Source: Deltaproteobacteria bacterium | GTDB lineage: Bacteria; Desulfobacterota; Desulfobacteria; Desulfobacterales; B30-G6 | NCBI GenBank assembly: GCA_019313725.1 | Contig: JAFDAT010000246.1 | Coordinates: 1-8,248 of the forward strand | Direction of reading: 5' to 3' | DNA length: 8,248 nt | In this document: in pieces, positions 1 through 6,454 of the stretch | Layout: every line of letters begins with the position of its first letter | Numbering within the stretch: position 1 is the first letter of the stretch | Position numbers and translations under genes: made by a program | The notes under the pieces: generated by a model | Told to the model about the DNA's origin: nothing | Databases searched by the model: none | The model's input: the letters and a program-made list of their open reading frames with translations, nothing else

Positions 1-2
1 TG

Positions 3-56
3 GCGAAAAAGGGTCCAGGGGAGTGGTGGATCCAGGCGACCACCGCTGGAGAATGA
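3..56 (+). CDS. Possible C-terminal tail of an upstream gene (partial)
   Basis: Frame 3 is open from the window edge to a TGA at 54-56 and would end in residues AKKGPGEWWIQATTAGE. The composition is protein-like, but 17 residues are too few to assign a family. Frame 1 is also open, to 146, so the frame choice is not secure. An imperfect stem (22-29 with 40-47, one G-T wobble) lies within this stretch but has no T-run after it. Listed only so the left edge is not treated as empty. Confidence 0.2.
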   Translation, partial: AKKGPGEWWIQATTAGE

Positions 57-261
57 CATTTCCACCGACACGTTGACATTGGATCATGATTCGCCGGCTT
101 TGTCAAAACTTTGGTGCCATGGGTGTGCATGGCCGTGTTGATGTCACAATGAAAGGGAAAATATTGATAGTAATGATATAATCCCTTGACATAATTATTT
201 AAAACTGTAATTTGTAACGAAAATAACTATTTTGTTCTAAATGACGGGAGAAAATCGCACT
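57..261. other. Leader region upstream of ihfA
   Basis: This 205-base stretch holds no convincing gene. Its left half is of mixed composition and includes a 6-bp inverted repeat (GCCATG at 116-121, CATGGC at 128-133) with no T-run. Its right half (about 150-240) is strongly AT-rich, as expected for a promoter and upstream-activating region. It contains the extended -10 element listed separately and an isolated TTGACA at 186-191. Confidence 0.5.
174..182 (+). promoter_or_regulatory. Extended -10 promoter candidate for ihfA
   Basis: The sequence TGATATAAT is a perfect TATAAT hexamer preceded by the TGN extension, a form that depends little on a -35 box. No good -35 hexamer is present 16-18 bases upstream. 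The implied start near 189 gives a leader of about 70 bases before the ATG at 262. A competing possibility is the consensus -35 TTGACA at 186-191, but every -10 candidate at normal spacing from it (207-214) is poor. The assignment rests on pattern alone. Confidence 0.4.
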
Positions 262-540
262 ATGGCACTTACAAAGGCGGATATCATCAATGCGGTCCAG
301 ACCGAAGGCGGGTTTACTAAACATCAGAGCACTGAGATCATAGAGGGCCTGATCGAGCTGATAAAGAACAAGCTGGAAAATGGCGAAGACGTTCTTATCA
401 GTGGTTTCGGGAAGTTCTGTGTGATGGAAAAAGGTGAAAGGCGCGGCAGAAATCCGGCCACCGGAGAGGACCTGATGCTGGCACCCCGGCGGGTGGTTAC
501 ATTCAAATGCTCCGGCAAGCTGCGCGACAAGATCAACTGA
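262..540 (+). CDS. ihfA: Integration host factor alpha-like DNA-bending protein
   Basis: This is a 92-residue member of the HU/IHF family, which binds DNA as a dimer, bends it sharply and helps organise the nucleoid, recombination and sigma-54 promoters. Visible family marks are the MALTKADI start typical of IHF-alpha, the ISGFGKF turn (47-52), the DNA-contacting arm RRGRNPATGED (60-70) with the intercalating proline at Pro65, and the IHF-alpha-like tail PRRVVTF (75-81). An ATG at 241 is also in frame, but nothing like a Shine-Dalgarno precedes it. The ATG at 262 has GGGAG at 245-249 upstream and matches the usual family start, so I chose it. IHF-alpha fits better than HU or IHF-beta because of the start and the RRVVTF tail. 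Its partner subunit is not in the window. It faces the OsmC gene tail to tail with 44 bases between stop codons and no clear terminator. Confidence 0.87.
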   Translation: MALTKADIINAVQTEGGFTKHQSTEIIEGLIELIKNKLENGEDVLISGFGKFCVMEKGERRGRNPATGEDLMLAPRRVVTFKCSGKLRDKIN

Positions 541-584
541 TATGGGTTGACCTGCACAGTCTTTCCAGCATAATGCCGAGAGTT

Positions 585-1058
585 CTAAATCGTTTCAATA
601 TCGGCTTTCCACGTACAATCGACACTATCCTTGACCGTCTGGTATGCAGGGCAGAGTTCCGCGTAGGCGGAAAGTGCGCGTTCGGCTTTTTCAAGCAGTG
701 CCGCGGGAGCCTTGAATGAATATTTCAGGCGTATTTTTGTGATTTTGAGCACACCGTCCACATCTTCGACATCACCTTCAACATCGGCCGTAAGATTGTC
801 AGCGGCTATTATTCCGCGCGCATCCAGCGCGCCGGCAAGGGTTCCGGTCAGTCACCCCGCAACCCCGGCAACCACATAATCGAGGGTGGCAGGGTATTCC
901 GGACCTTCCATTTTTCGACCATACTTGTTCTGGTAAAAATCTTTAATGCCGCCGTGAATTCCGAAATGTATGGGTTCGTCAAAACCTTTCAACTGGGCTG
1001 TCCGGTGCGCCCCCTGATGCTTTGTGATCTTGAGTGAACTGGTGTAAGCAACCGTCAT
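585..1058 (-). CDS. OsmC-family protein, probable selenoprotein (in-frame TGA read as Sec69)
   Basis: OsmC/Ohr-family proteins are cytosolic thiol peroxidases that reduce organic hydroperoxides with two redox cysteines. The reading frame runs from ATG at 1058 to TAG at 585-587 and is interrupted once, by TGA at 852-854. Read through, it gives 157 residues, a normal OsmC length. The TGA codon is residue 69, between AGVAG and LTGTLAGALDARG, at the start of the central helix where the family carries its first redox Cys. The second is present as Cys136 in AYAELCPAY. The 88 codons after TGA contain no other stop and keep family character, which argues against a decayed gene. A SECIS-like hairpin follows the TGA. 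The start is set by a strong AAAGGAGG (1065-1072) six bases before the ATG; an in-frame ATG at 1062-1064 abuts that site and is unlikely. The alternative is a nonsense mutation or sequencing error at exactly this codon. Cognate selC, selA, selB and selD genes are not in the window. Confidence 0.85.
814..854 (-). promoter_or_regulatory. Bacterial SECIS element with Sec UGA codon
   Basis: In the mRNA the UGA (852-854) is followed by 16 bases and then a hairpin at 814-835. A perfect six-pair GCGCGC/GCGCGC stem (827-832 with 816-821) carries the five-base apical loop UGGAU (822-826). Two further pairs, CC with GG (834-835 with 814-815), continue the stem past a single bulged G at 833. The loop starts 26 bases after the UGA. 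A short GC stem, a small loop with G among its first residues, a bulge, and this spacing are what is known of bacterial SECIS elements, which bind SelB. The hairpin is coding sequence, so part of its GC-richness could be chance. Confidence 0.75.
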
Positions 1059-1268
1059 GGGCATCCTCCTTTGTGAGTTGTTAGCGCCTTTGGCAGAATC
1101 GTTTTCCGATAGATAAGCACACTTTAGCATGGGGCGCTACCGTTAATTTTTTTTCCAGGCCTGGGAGGCATTTTTTTCTTTTCTCTTGTGACAATTCGTG
1201 AAAGATATTGAGGCATAAACAAAACATTGGGGTATTGAAAAAAAACCACGCCTGAAAAGGAGTTACTT
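1059..1268. other. Divergent promoter region between the OsmC gene and the MFS gene
   Basis: This 210-base gap serves two genes transcribed away from each other. It contains strong ribosome binding sites for both: AAAGGAGG at 1065-1072 on the minus strand and AAGGAG at 1257-1262 on the plus strand, six bases before the MFS ATG. It also has several A/T runs and a 10-bp palindrome CCAGGCCTGG (1155-1164) sitting between two T-runs. I could not identify a convincing -35/-10 pair for either gene or a recognisable operator. Confidence 0.45.
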
Positions 1269-2495
1269 ATGACCCGTGTTGATGAAACCGCAAACCCTTA
1301 TCGCTGGATCGTGCTGCTGAACTACGCTCTTATTCAGGCCGTCATGCAGATGCTCTGGATTACATTTGCCCCCATTACCGGTGACGCTGCCGAGTTTTAC
1401 GGGGTGAGTGCTCTTCAAATCGGCTTTCTGGCCATGAGCTTCATGATCGTCTATATTTTCGTATCTTTTCCCGCTTCCTGGGCCATCGACACTTTCGGCA
1501 TCCGGAAAGGCGTCGGATTCGGGGTCGTTTTGACCGGCATATTCGGGATTCTCCGTGGATTCATGGGAAACGACTACACCTATGTAATGATATCCATGAT
1601 CGGCCTGGCCGTAGCGCAGCCGTTTATCCTCAATTCGGTCACGTCCCTTAGCGCCAAGTGGTTTCCCCTGCGGGAGCGCGCCACCGCGGCCGGGCTTGCC
1701 ATCATGGCCCAGTTTGTCGGCATCGTGATCGGCATGGCGGCAACGCCTTTGTTGACGATCCAATTTGGAATTCCGGGAATGTTGAAAATCTATGGTGTGA
1801 TTTCCATGGTTGGCGCGATCTGTTTTTTTCTGTTTATAAAACCGGATCCGGAACTGACAAAAGAAGAGGCTGCCACCCCCAGAACAAAGGTTTTTGAGGG
1901 CTTGCGGCATATTTTCAAGCTCAAGGACATGATCATCATGATTATATTGATTTTTATCGGGCTGGGTATTTTCAATGCCATAACGACCTGGATTGAACAG
2001 ATGATCGCCCCCAGGGGCTTCAGTATTGTCCAGGCCGGCACGCTGGGCGCGGTCCTGATGGCCGGAGGGATCTTGGGATGTCTCGTGGTCCCCGCTCTTT
2101 CCGATAGGCTCCGCAAGAGAAAGCTACCGGTGGTTGTGTGCCTGATCGGAAGCCTGCCGGGACTGATCGGCCTGACGTTTGTTACCTCTTTTGGATGGTT
2201 GCTGGCCTCAGGATTTTTTATGGGATTCTTTTTCATGAGTATCGCCCCGGTTGGTTTCCAGTACGGTACCGAGATAAGCTATCCCGCCCCCGAAGCCACC
2301 TCTCAGGGAGTGCTGATGCTGGCCGGCCAGATATCCGGGATCATTTTCATTTTCGGCATGGACATGTTCCGGACGGAATCCGGATCCATGACCCCGTTTC
2401 TGCTGGTCATGATCGGTCTGTGGATTCTGAACATCGTACTGTCCTTCATGCTCAAGGAATCAAGCATGATTGAGGCATCGGAAGAGGGAAAGTAG
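1269..2495 (+). CDS. Major facilitator superfamily transporter, FLVCR-like
   Basis: This 408-residue inner-membrane carrier has the hydrophobicity pattern of about 12 transmembrane helices in two halves of six. The halves are split by a charged cytoplasmic loop at roughly 191-218. The first half shows a motif-A-like loop DTFGIRKG (74-81) after helix 2, and the second half repeats it as SDRLRKRK (278-285). The stretch AKWFPLRERATAAGLA (129-144) and PASWAIDTFG (68-77) resemble the FLVCR/DIRC2-type branch of the superfamily. Eukaryotic members of that branch move haem or choline, but the bacterial substrate cannot be read from the sequence. A good AAGGAG six bases upstream supports the start. 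It is followed 270 bases later by a co-directional transpeptidase gene, so a role in peptide or gamma-glutamyl metabolite transport is possible but speculative. Confidence 0.85.
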   Translation: MTRVDETANPYRWIVLLNYALIQAVMQMLWITFAPITGDAAEFYGVSALQIGFLAMSFMIVYIFVSFPASWAIDTFGIRKGVGFGVVLTGIFGILRGFMGNDYTYVMISMIGLAVAQPFILNSVTSLSAKWFPLRERATAAGLAIMAQFVGIVIGMAATPLLTIQFGIPGMLKIYGVISMVGAICFFLFIKPDPELTKEEAATPRTKVFEGLRHIFKLKDMIIMIILIFIGLGIFNAITTWIEQMIAPRGFSIVQAGTLGAVLMAGGILGCLVVPALSDRLRKRKLPVVVCLIGSLPGLIGLTFVTSFGWLLASGFFMGFFFMSIAPVGFQYGTEISYPAPEATSQGVLMLAGQISGIIFIFGMDMFRTESGSMTPFLLVMIGLWILNIVLSFMLKESSMIEASEEGK

Positions 2496-2765
2496 AGAAT
2501 CCTGACCCAGAGGACCAGGCATTGCACTGTCCCTAAAAGGGGCTCTAATACAGAACACAGGAGCCAAAGGATTCAACAGCCTGAAGTTACAGAAAAAATC
2601 TTGAACATCGAACATTGAACGTTCAACATCCAACGTCGAATGTGGAAGACGCTTCGCTTTGTCTTATTTATAAAAAAGGTAGAATACCATATTCGAAGAG
2701 AGTCTATCTACTGGACTCCATGAAAGAATAATTTCGGCAGAGCCAATTGTCCTGGAGTAATAAGC
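2496..2765. other. Intergenic region with a repeat cluster, MFS to transpeptidase
   Basis: No gene is supported in these 270 bases. A GGCTC/GAGCC pair (2541-2545 and 2561-2565) with a 15-base loop and no T-run is a doubtful terminator for the MFS gene. The repeat cluster at 2601-2643 is listed separately. A weak promoter for the downstream gene may be TTGTCT (2659-2664) and TAGAAT (2680-2685), but the 15-base spacing is short. GGAG at 2754-2757, eight bases before the ATG at 2766, is the likely ribosome binding site of the transpeptidase. Confidence 0.5.
2601..2643. repeat. Degenerate short tandem repeat cluster (GAACAT/CAACGT type)
   Basis: About four imperfect copies of a 10-11 base unit lie side by side. 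The first two read TTGAACATCG and AACATTGAACG. The next two are in the opposite sense, TTCAACATCC and AACGTCGAATG. A perfect 12-bp palindrome TTGAACGTTCAA (2615-2626) marks the switch of orientation. The cluster is non-coding and ends just before an AT-rich stretch. It resembles short intergenic repeats I recall from other Desulfobacterota genomes, which is memory and not a search result. Confidence 0.6.
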
Positions 2766-4388
2766 ATGCGAAACTTTCAACTTCCCGGACGTTCTCCAGT
2801 GTATGCCGCCAATGGCATGGCGGCAACTTCGCATCCCCTGGCCACGCTGACGGCCATTCAGGTATTGACGCAAGGCGGCAATGCCATGGACGCGGCCGTG
2901 GCTGCCTGCGCCGTACAGGGCGTGGTGGAACCCCAGTCAACCGGTATCGGCGGCGACTGCTTTGTCCTGTACGCCCCCGGTGGCAAAGGGTCCGTGGTGG
3001 GCTACAACGGTTCGGGTCGGGCACCTCTTGCCGCAACGGCCGAATGGTACAGGGCGCAGGGCATTGACAGCATCGCTGCCGGTTCCCCCCACGCGGTCAC
3101 CATTCCGGGAACGGTGGACGCATGGGCACGTCTTGCCGATGACTACGGAAGCATGGGCCTGGATGAACTTCTGCGGCCGGCCATCCGGTTTGCCCGGGAC
3201 GGCTATCCCGTATATCCCCGCGTAGCCTTCGACTGGCAGCGGAACAGGGACACCCTGTCCGGGGATCGAACCACAGCAGCCCTGTATCTTCCCGGAGGCA
3301 TCCCGCCGGCTGCCGGCGATATGCATGCCCAGCCCCTGCTTGCGAAAACATTGAGCAGAATAGCCGAATCGGGCAGAGACGGATTTTACAAAGGAGCGGT
3401 TGCCGAGGATATGGCGGCCTACCTGCAAAGTCTCGGCGGGCTGCACAGCCTGGATGATTTCGAAAGCGCTGCAGGCGAATACGTCGATCCCATATCCACC
3501 CATTACCGTGGACACGAGGTGTTCGAGTGCCCACCCAACGGGCAGGGCCTGACTGCGCTCATCATGTTGAAAATCCTATCTGCAATCGAGCCCTCAGGCA
3601 TGGGCCCACTGTCCGCCGAACGGCTGCACCTTGAGATCGAGGCGGCACGGCTGGCCTACCGGGAACGCGACCGGTATATTACCGATCCGGATGCCGAGAA
3701 CGTACCTGTGGCTGAACTGCTTTCCGACGAACACACCCGGCGTCTGCGCACATTCATAAACAGGGAGGCAGCCATGCAGGATCTGCCGGTGGTCAATCTT
3801 CCCAGGCTCAATTTTCCGAGGCTCAATTTTCCGAGTCATGGGGATACGGTCTACCTCTGTGTGGTCGATCGCGACAACAATGCGGTCAGCATGATCAATT
3901 CCAATTATTATCCCTTTGGCAGCGGCCTGACATGTCCCGCCGCCGGTGTGTTGTTACAGAACCGCGGCGTCTCTTTTTCCCTGGACCCGGAGCACGCCAA
4001 CTGCATAGCCCCGGGAAAACGCCCCCTGCACACGATCATTCCGGGGATGCTATCAAAAGATGGAAAAATTGTCATGCCCTTCGGGGTCATGGGGGGGCAA
4101 TACCAGTCGGCCGGACACGTACACCTTTTGGGAAACATGCTGGACTATGGTTTGGATATACAGGCGGCCATCGACCTGGCCCGGGTTTTCCCCCTGCCTG
4201 AAGGCGATGTGGAGGTCGAGGACGGCATTCCGGAACGGGTCAGGGATGAATTGTCCCGCCGTGGTCATCGGCTGATCAGACCTGAAGTGCCCATCGGTGG
4301 CGGACAGGCTGTCTGGATCGATTATGAAAGGGGCGTGCTGATCGGCGGTTCCGACCCCCGCAAGGACGGGTGTGCGCTGGGGTACTAA
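2766..4388 (+). CDS. Gamma-glutamyltranspeptidase-family protein (Ntn hydrolase)
   Basis: This 540-residue protein belongs to the family that hydrolyses or transfers gamma-glutamyl groups from glutathione and related compounds. The precursor cuts itself to expose a threonine nucleophile. Visible marks are GGNAMDAAVA (37-46), STGIGGDCF (58-66), NGSGRAP with Arg85 as the likely substrate-carboxylate ligand (81-87), HGDT with the predicted nucleophile Thr361, PGKRPLHT (417-424), the GG pair at 443-444, and the C-terminal SDPRKDG (529-535). Cleavage before Thr361 would leave a 180-residue small subunit, normal for the family. The residue after Thr361 is Val, where classical enzymes have a second Thr. 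No signal peptide is visible, so it looks cytoplasmic, like the YwrD-type branch, and not like the periplasmic E. coli Ggt. Physiological substrate is uncertain. A 15-bp tandem duplication lies just before Thr361. Confidence 0.88.
   Translation: MRNFQLPGRSPVYAANGMAATSHPLATLTAIQVLTQGGNAMDAAVAACAVQGVVEPQSTGIGGDCFVLYAPGGKGSVVGYNGSGRAPLAATAEWYRAQGIDSIAAGSPHAVTIPGTVDAWARLADDYGSMGLDELLRPAIRFARDGYPVYPRVAFDWQRNRDTLSGDRTTAALYLPGGIPPAAGDMHAQPLLAKTLSRIAESGRDGFYKGAVAEDMAAYLQSLGGLHSLDDFESAAGEYVDPISTHYRGHEVFECPPNGQGLTALIMLKILSAIEPSGMGPLSAERLHLEIEAARLAYRERDRYITDPDAENVPVAELLSDEHTRRLRTFINREAAMQDLPVVNLPRLNFPRLNFPSHGDTVYLCVVDRDNNAVSMINSNYYPFGSGLTCPAAGVLLQNRGVSFSLDPEHANCIAPGKRPLHTIIPGMLSKDGKIVMPFGVMGGQYQSAGHVHLLGNMLDYGLDIQAAIDLARVFPLPEGDVEVEDGIPERVRDELSRRGHRLIRPEVPIGGGQAVWIDYERGVLIGGSDPRKDGCALGY
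3806..3835 (+). repeat. Exact 15-bp in-frame tandem duplication inside the transpeptidase gene
   Basis: The unit GCTCAATTTTCCGAG occurs twice back to back (3806-3820 and 3821-3835), and a diverged third copy precedes it (from about 3792). The protein therefore reads NLPR, LNFPR, LNFPS before HGDT. The repeat adds five residues per copy without a frameshift. It ends ten bases before the Thr361 codon, in the linker that must be presented for autocleavage. Confidence 0.9.
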
Positions 4389-4390
4389 AA

Positions 4391-4423
4391 GGATTCAAGG
4401 GGTCGAGGAGTCGAGGATTCAAG
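4391..4423 (+). repeat. Short period-8 repeat after the transpeptidase gene
   Basis: Four 8-base units in tandem read GGATTCAA, GGGTCGAG, GAGTCGAG and GATTCAAG. The outer pair and the inner pair resemble each other. It is intergenic, starting three bases after the stop codon, and has no hairpin of its own. It is one of three low-complexity repeat tracts that occupy gaps in this window. Confidence 0.55.
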
Positions 4424-4435
4424 TGAAAAACATTC

Positions 4436-4482
4436 AAAAATAAATGGGTCGATCTGCTACGCAGTTCGACCCATTTATTTTT
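4436..4482. terminator. Bidirectional terminator between convergent genes
   Basis: A perfect 17-bp inverted repeat pairs 4436-4452 with 4466-4482, around a 13-base loop that itself holds a CTGC/GCAG mini-stem. The A-run on one arm and the T-run on the other give a stem followed by U-rich RNA on either strand. It sits between the transpeptidase stop (4388) and the acyl-CoA synthetase stop codon (4481-4483) and shares two bases with the latter. It should therefore end transcription from both sides. Confidence 0.85.
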
Positions 4483-6328
4483 AGTACATGCCCTCGATCA
4501 GGTCTCCAAAGGCTTCGTTGATAAACTTGCGCTTCACCTTCATGGTGGGGGTCACCTCTCCGTCCTCTTCGTAGAGTTTTTTGGGCAGGATAGTGAATTT
4601 TTTCACCTGTTCTACGCGTGACAGGATTTCATTGACCGTTTTGATCTCCCGGTCGATGAGGATGTTGATCTCTTCGTGTTCGGTCAGGTCTTTGTAAGTG
4701 GAAAACTGGATTTTGTTGTCCTGGGCATACTTTACCACGGTGTCTTCGTCGATGATGATCAGGCAGCTTAAAAATTTGCGCTTGTCCCCGATGACAACGG
4801 CATCATTGATGTAGAGGCTGGCTTTCATTTTGTTCTCGATATACTGGGGGGTGATGTTTTTGCCTCCGGCGGTAACGATGATGTCTTTTTTGCGGTCGGT
4901 AATGGTCAGATAGCCGTCCGCGTCGATGGAGCCCACGTCACCCGAGTACAGCCATCCGTCCACGATCGTTTCTGCGGTTGCTTCCGGGTTTTTACAATAT
5001 CCCATGAAAACGCCCGGGGATTTAACCAGGATTTCACCATCGTCGGCGATCTTGACCTGTACGCCTTCGAGCGGTTCCCCCACCGTGCCGAGTTTAACCT
5101 GACCGATGGTGCTGGTGGTGGTGACACCGGTGCCCTCGGTCTGGCCATACCCTTCCACCAGGTTAATGCCGATGGAATGAAAAAAATGAAGGATTTCAGG
5201 GGCGATGGGTGCGGCGCCGGAATAGGCCACACGCATGCGGTCGAATCCCAACCGTTCTTTGAGTTTACGGAATACGGCAAAATGCACGAGCTTGTACTGA
5301 AATTCAAGGGATGCCGGCACCGGTTTAAAATCCATGATCAGGCTGGCACGCTTTTTACCGACACGTAGGGCATAGCCGAAGACCAGCCGTTTGAACCAGG
5401 TGGCATCGGCCATGCGGATCGTGATGGCCGCATAGTATTTTTCCCAGATGCGGGGAACGGCATGACCCACCGTTGGAGAAATTTCCACCATGTTATCCGT
5501 GACGGTATCCAGGCTTTCGATAAAATTGACGACGTGCCCCACGTCAAAGTGAGCCAGAATGGTGAATAGCTGTTCGAAAATGTGGCAGAGCGGTAGAAAC
5601 GACATGATCGCGTCGTCGTCATACATGGGGTTGTTGGAGGTGATGGCCGTTCCCATCCAGACACAGTTTTTGTGGCTGAGCATGGCGCCCTTGGGCGGCC
5701 CCGTGGTTCCGGACGTATAGATGAGCACGGAAAGATCTTCGGCGTCAATCGCAGCGATGCGTGCTTCCAGCGCTCCCGGATGGGCCTGTATCTCTTTGTC
5801 ACCCAGTTCGATCAACTGCTCGAAGGACATTACCATGGGATCTTTGAAATGGCGCAGCCCCTCGGTGTCCCAGACAATGACCTTTTCCAGTTTGGGGGCC
5901 TTGTCGCGAAAATGGAGCCACTTGTCGAGTTGTTCTTCGTTTTCCACGAAGAAGAACTTGGAATCCGAGTTGGTCACCACATACTCCACCTGCTGCCAGG
6001 CATTGGTGGCGTACACGCCGGCGGTTGCCGCCCCGCAGCACTGTATCCCTATGTCGGCATAGACCCACTCCGGACAGTTGTCGCCGATGATGGAGGCACA
6101 GTCGCCTTTTTGAAGTCCCAGCGACATCAAGGCACAGGCCACCCGGGACACATGCCAGTCGTAATCGTTCCAGGTGATGTCGTGCCACAGGCCGAGTTCT
6201 TTTTTGCGCATGGCCACACGATCGCCCCAGCGGTCAACGGCCGCCTTGAACTTGGTTGGTACAGTTTTGTTTTTTGTGTTTGTTGAGTTCATTGAGTTCA
6301 TTGAGTTCATTGTGTTTGTTGAGTTCAT
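4481..6328 (-). CDS. Long-chain acyl-CoA synthetase (AMP-forming)
   Basis: This 615-residue ANL-superfamily ligase activates a carboxylic acid with ATP to an acyl-adenylate and then forms the CoA thioester. Core motifs are the AMP-binding loop YTSGTTGPPKG (204-214), VEGYGQTEGTG (391-401), GWLYSGDVG (458-466), the hinge DRKKD (478-482) and the C-terminal lysine region PTMKVKRK, with Lys597 as the probable adenylation lysine. It fits the long-chain FadD15/FAA-type branch; chain length or aromatic preference cannot be read. Family similarity begins near KTVPTKF (21-27). Residues 1-18 are MNS and TNT triplets encoded by a 9-bp repeat array. In-frame ATGs occur at codons 1, 7, 10 and 13, none with a clear Shine-Dalgarno, so the true start is uncertain. 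It lies 126 bases after livF on the same strand, which suggests CoA activation of the imported substrate. Confidence 0.9.
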   Translation of the reverse strand: MNSTNTMNSMNSMNSTNTKNKTVPTKFKAAVDRWGDRVAMRKKELGLWHDITWNDYDWHVSRVACALMSLGLQKGDCASIIGDNCPEWVYADIGIQCCGAATAGVYATNAWQQVEYVVTNSDSKFFFVENEEQLDKWLHFRDKAPKLEKVIVWDTEGLRHFKDPMVMSFEQLIELGDKEIQAHPGALEARIAAIDAEDLSVLIYTSGTTGPPKGAMLSHKNCVWMGTAITSNNPMYDDDAIMSFLPLCHIFEQLFTILAHFDVGHVVNFIESLDTVTDNMVEISPTVGHAVPRIWEKYYAAITIRMADATWFKRLVFGYALRVGKKRASLIMDFKPVPASLEFQYKLVHFAVFRKLKERLGFDRMRVAYSGAAPIAPEILHFFHSIGINLVEGYGQTEGTGVTTTSTIGQVKLGTVGEPLEGVQVKIADDGEILVKSPGVFMGYCKNPEATAETIVDGWLYSGDVGSIDADGYLTITDRKKDIIVTAGGKNITPQYIENKMKASLYINDAVVIGDKRKFLSCLIIIDEDTVVKYAQDNKIQFSTYKDLTEHEEINILIDREIKTVNEILSRVEQVKKFTILPKKLYEEDGEVTPTMKVKRKFINEAFGDLIEGMY

Positions 6329-6346
6329 TGTGTTTATGGGGTTGAA
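6266..6346 (-). repeat. 9-bp repeat array overlapping the acyl-CoA synthetase start
   Basis: On the minus strand, 9-base units ATGAACTCA (four copies) and ACAAACACA (two copies) alternate. Decayed units flank them: ATAAACACA upstream of the start codon and AAAAACAAA downstream. The array covers the last bases of the leader and the first codons of the gene. A related unit pair in the opposite orientation (AACAAACCC, AATAAACAC) lies at about 6383-6400. The two can form an imperfect long-range hairpin, with GTGTTTAT pairing perfectly to ATAAACAC. Confidence 0.75.
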
Positions 6347-6415
6347 TGTATAAGGCCGTTGATAGGTTTAATCCTTCAACGCAACAAACCCAATAAACAC
6401 GCTAACCTAAATATA

Positions 6416-6428
6416 GCGGCGAAGCCGC
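6416..6428. repeat. Small GC-rich hairpin in the livF to synthetase gap
   Basis: GCGGC (6416-6420) pairs with GCCGC (6424-6428) around a three-base GAA loop (TTC in the minus-strand RNA). It lies immediately downstream, in the transcription direction, of the larger hairpin at the livF stop. It has no U-run of its own. It could be an RNA-stability element or part of a composite intergenic repeat. Confidence 0.5.
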
Positions 6429-6433
6429 GTACA

Positions 6434-6454
6434 CTAAAAGCGCGGCACGCGCTT

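Noticed and set aside
22..47. Stem-loop at the left edge as a terminator
   Set aside because: The stem includes a wobble pair, the loop is ten bases, no T-run follows, and it lies inside the possible coding tail.
585..1058. OsmC gene as a nonsense-mutated pseudogene
   Set aside because: Only one stop, located exactly at the redox-Cys column, no frameshift, intact ribosome binding site, preserved second Cys and a SECIS-like hairpin all favour recoding. A sequencing error cannot be fully excluded.
852..1130. A short minus-strand protein of 92 residues ending at the TGA, starting at 1130
   Set aside because: The start at 1130 has no ribosome binding site, while ATG 1058 has a strong one. The end at 852 is better explained as a selenocysteine codon, so the 92-residue frame is not a gene of its own.
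1159..1176. GCCT-GGG-AGGC followed by seven T as a plus-strand terminator
   Set aside because: The stem has only four pairs and the nearest upstream plus-strand gene ends at 540, over 600 bases away with an opposite-strand gene between. More likely part of the divergent promoter region.
1263..1910. Minus-strand open frame of 215 codons opposite the MFS gene
   Set aside because: Its polar, His/Gly/Asp-rich composition is typical of the complement of a membrane protein gene; no start signal or motif supports it.
2541..2565. GGCTC/GAGCC hairpin as the MFS terminator
   Set aside because: Five pairs around a 15-base loop with no T-run is within chance expectation.
6266..6400. Repeat array as a CRISPR or iteron origin
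   Set aside because: Units are 9 bases without unique spacers, mixed in type and partly coding, and there is no replication gene or DnaA-box cluster nearby.
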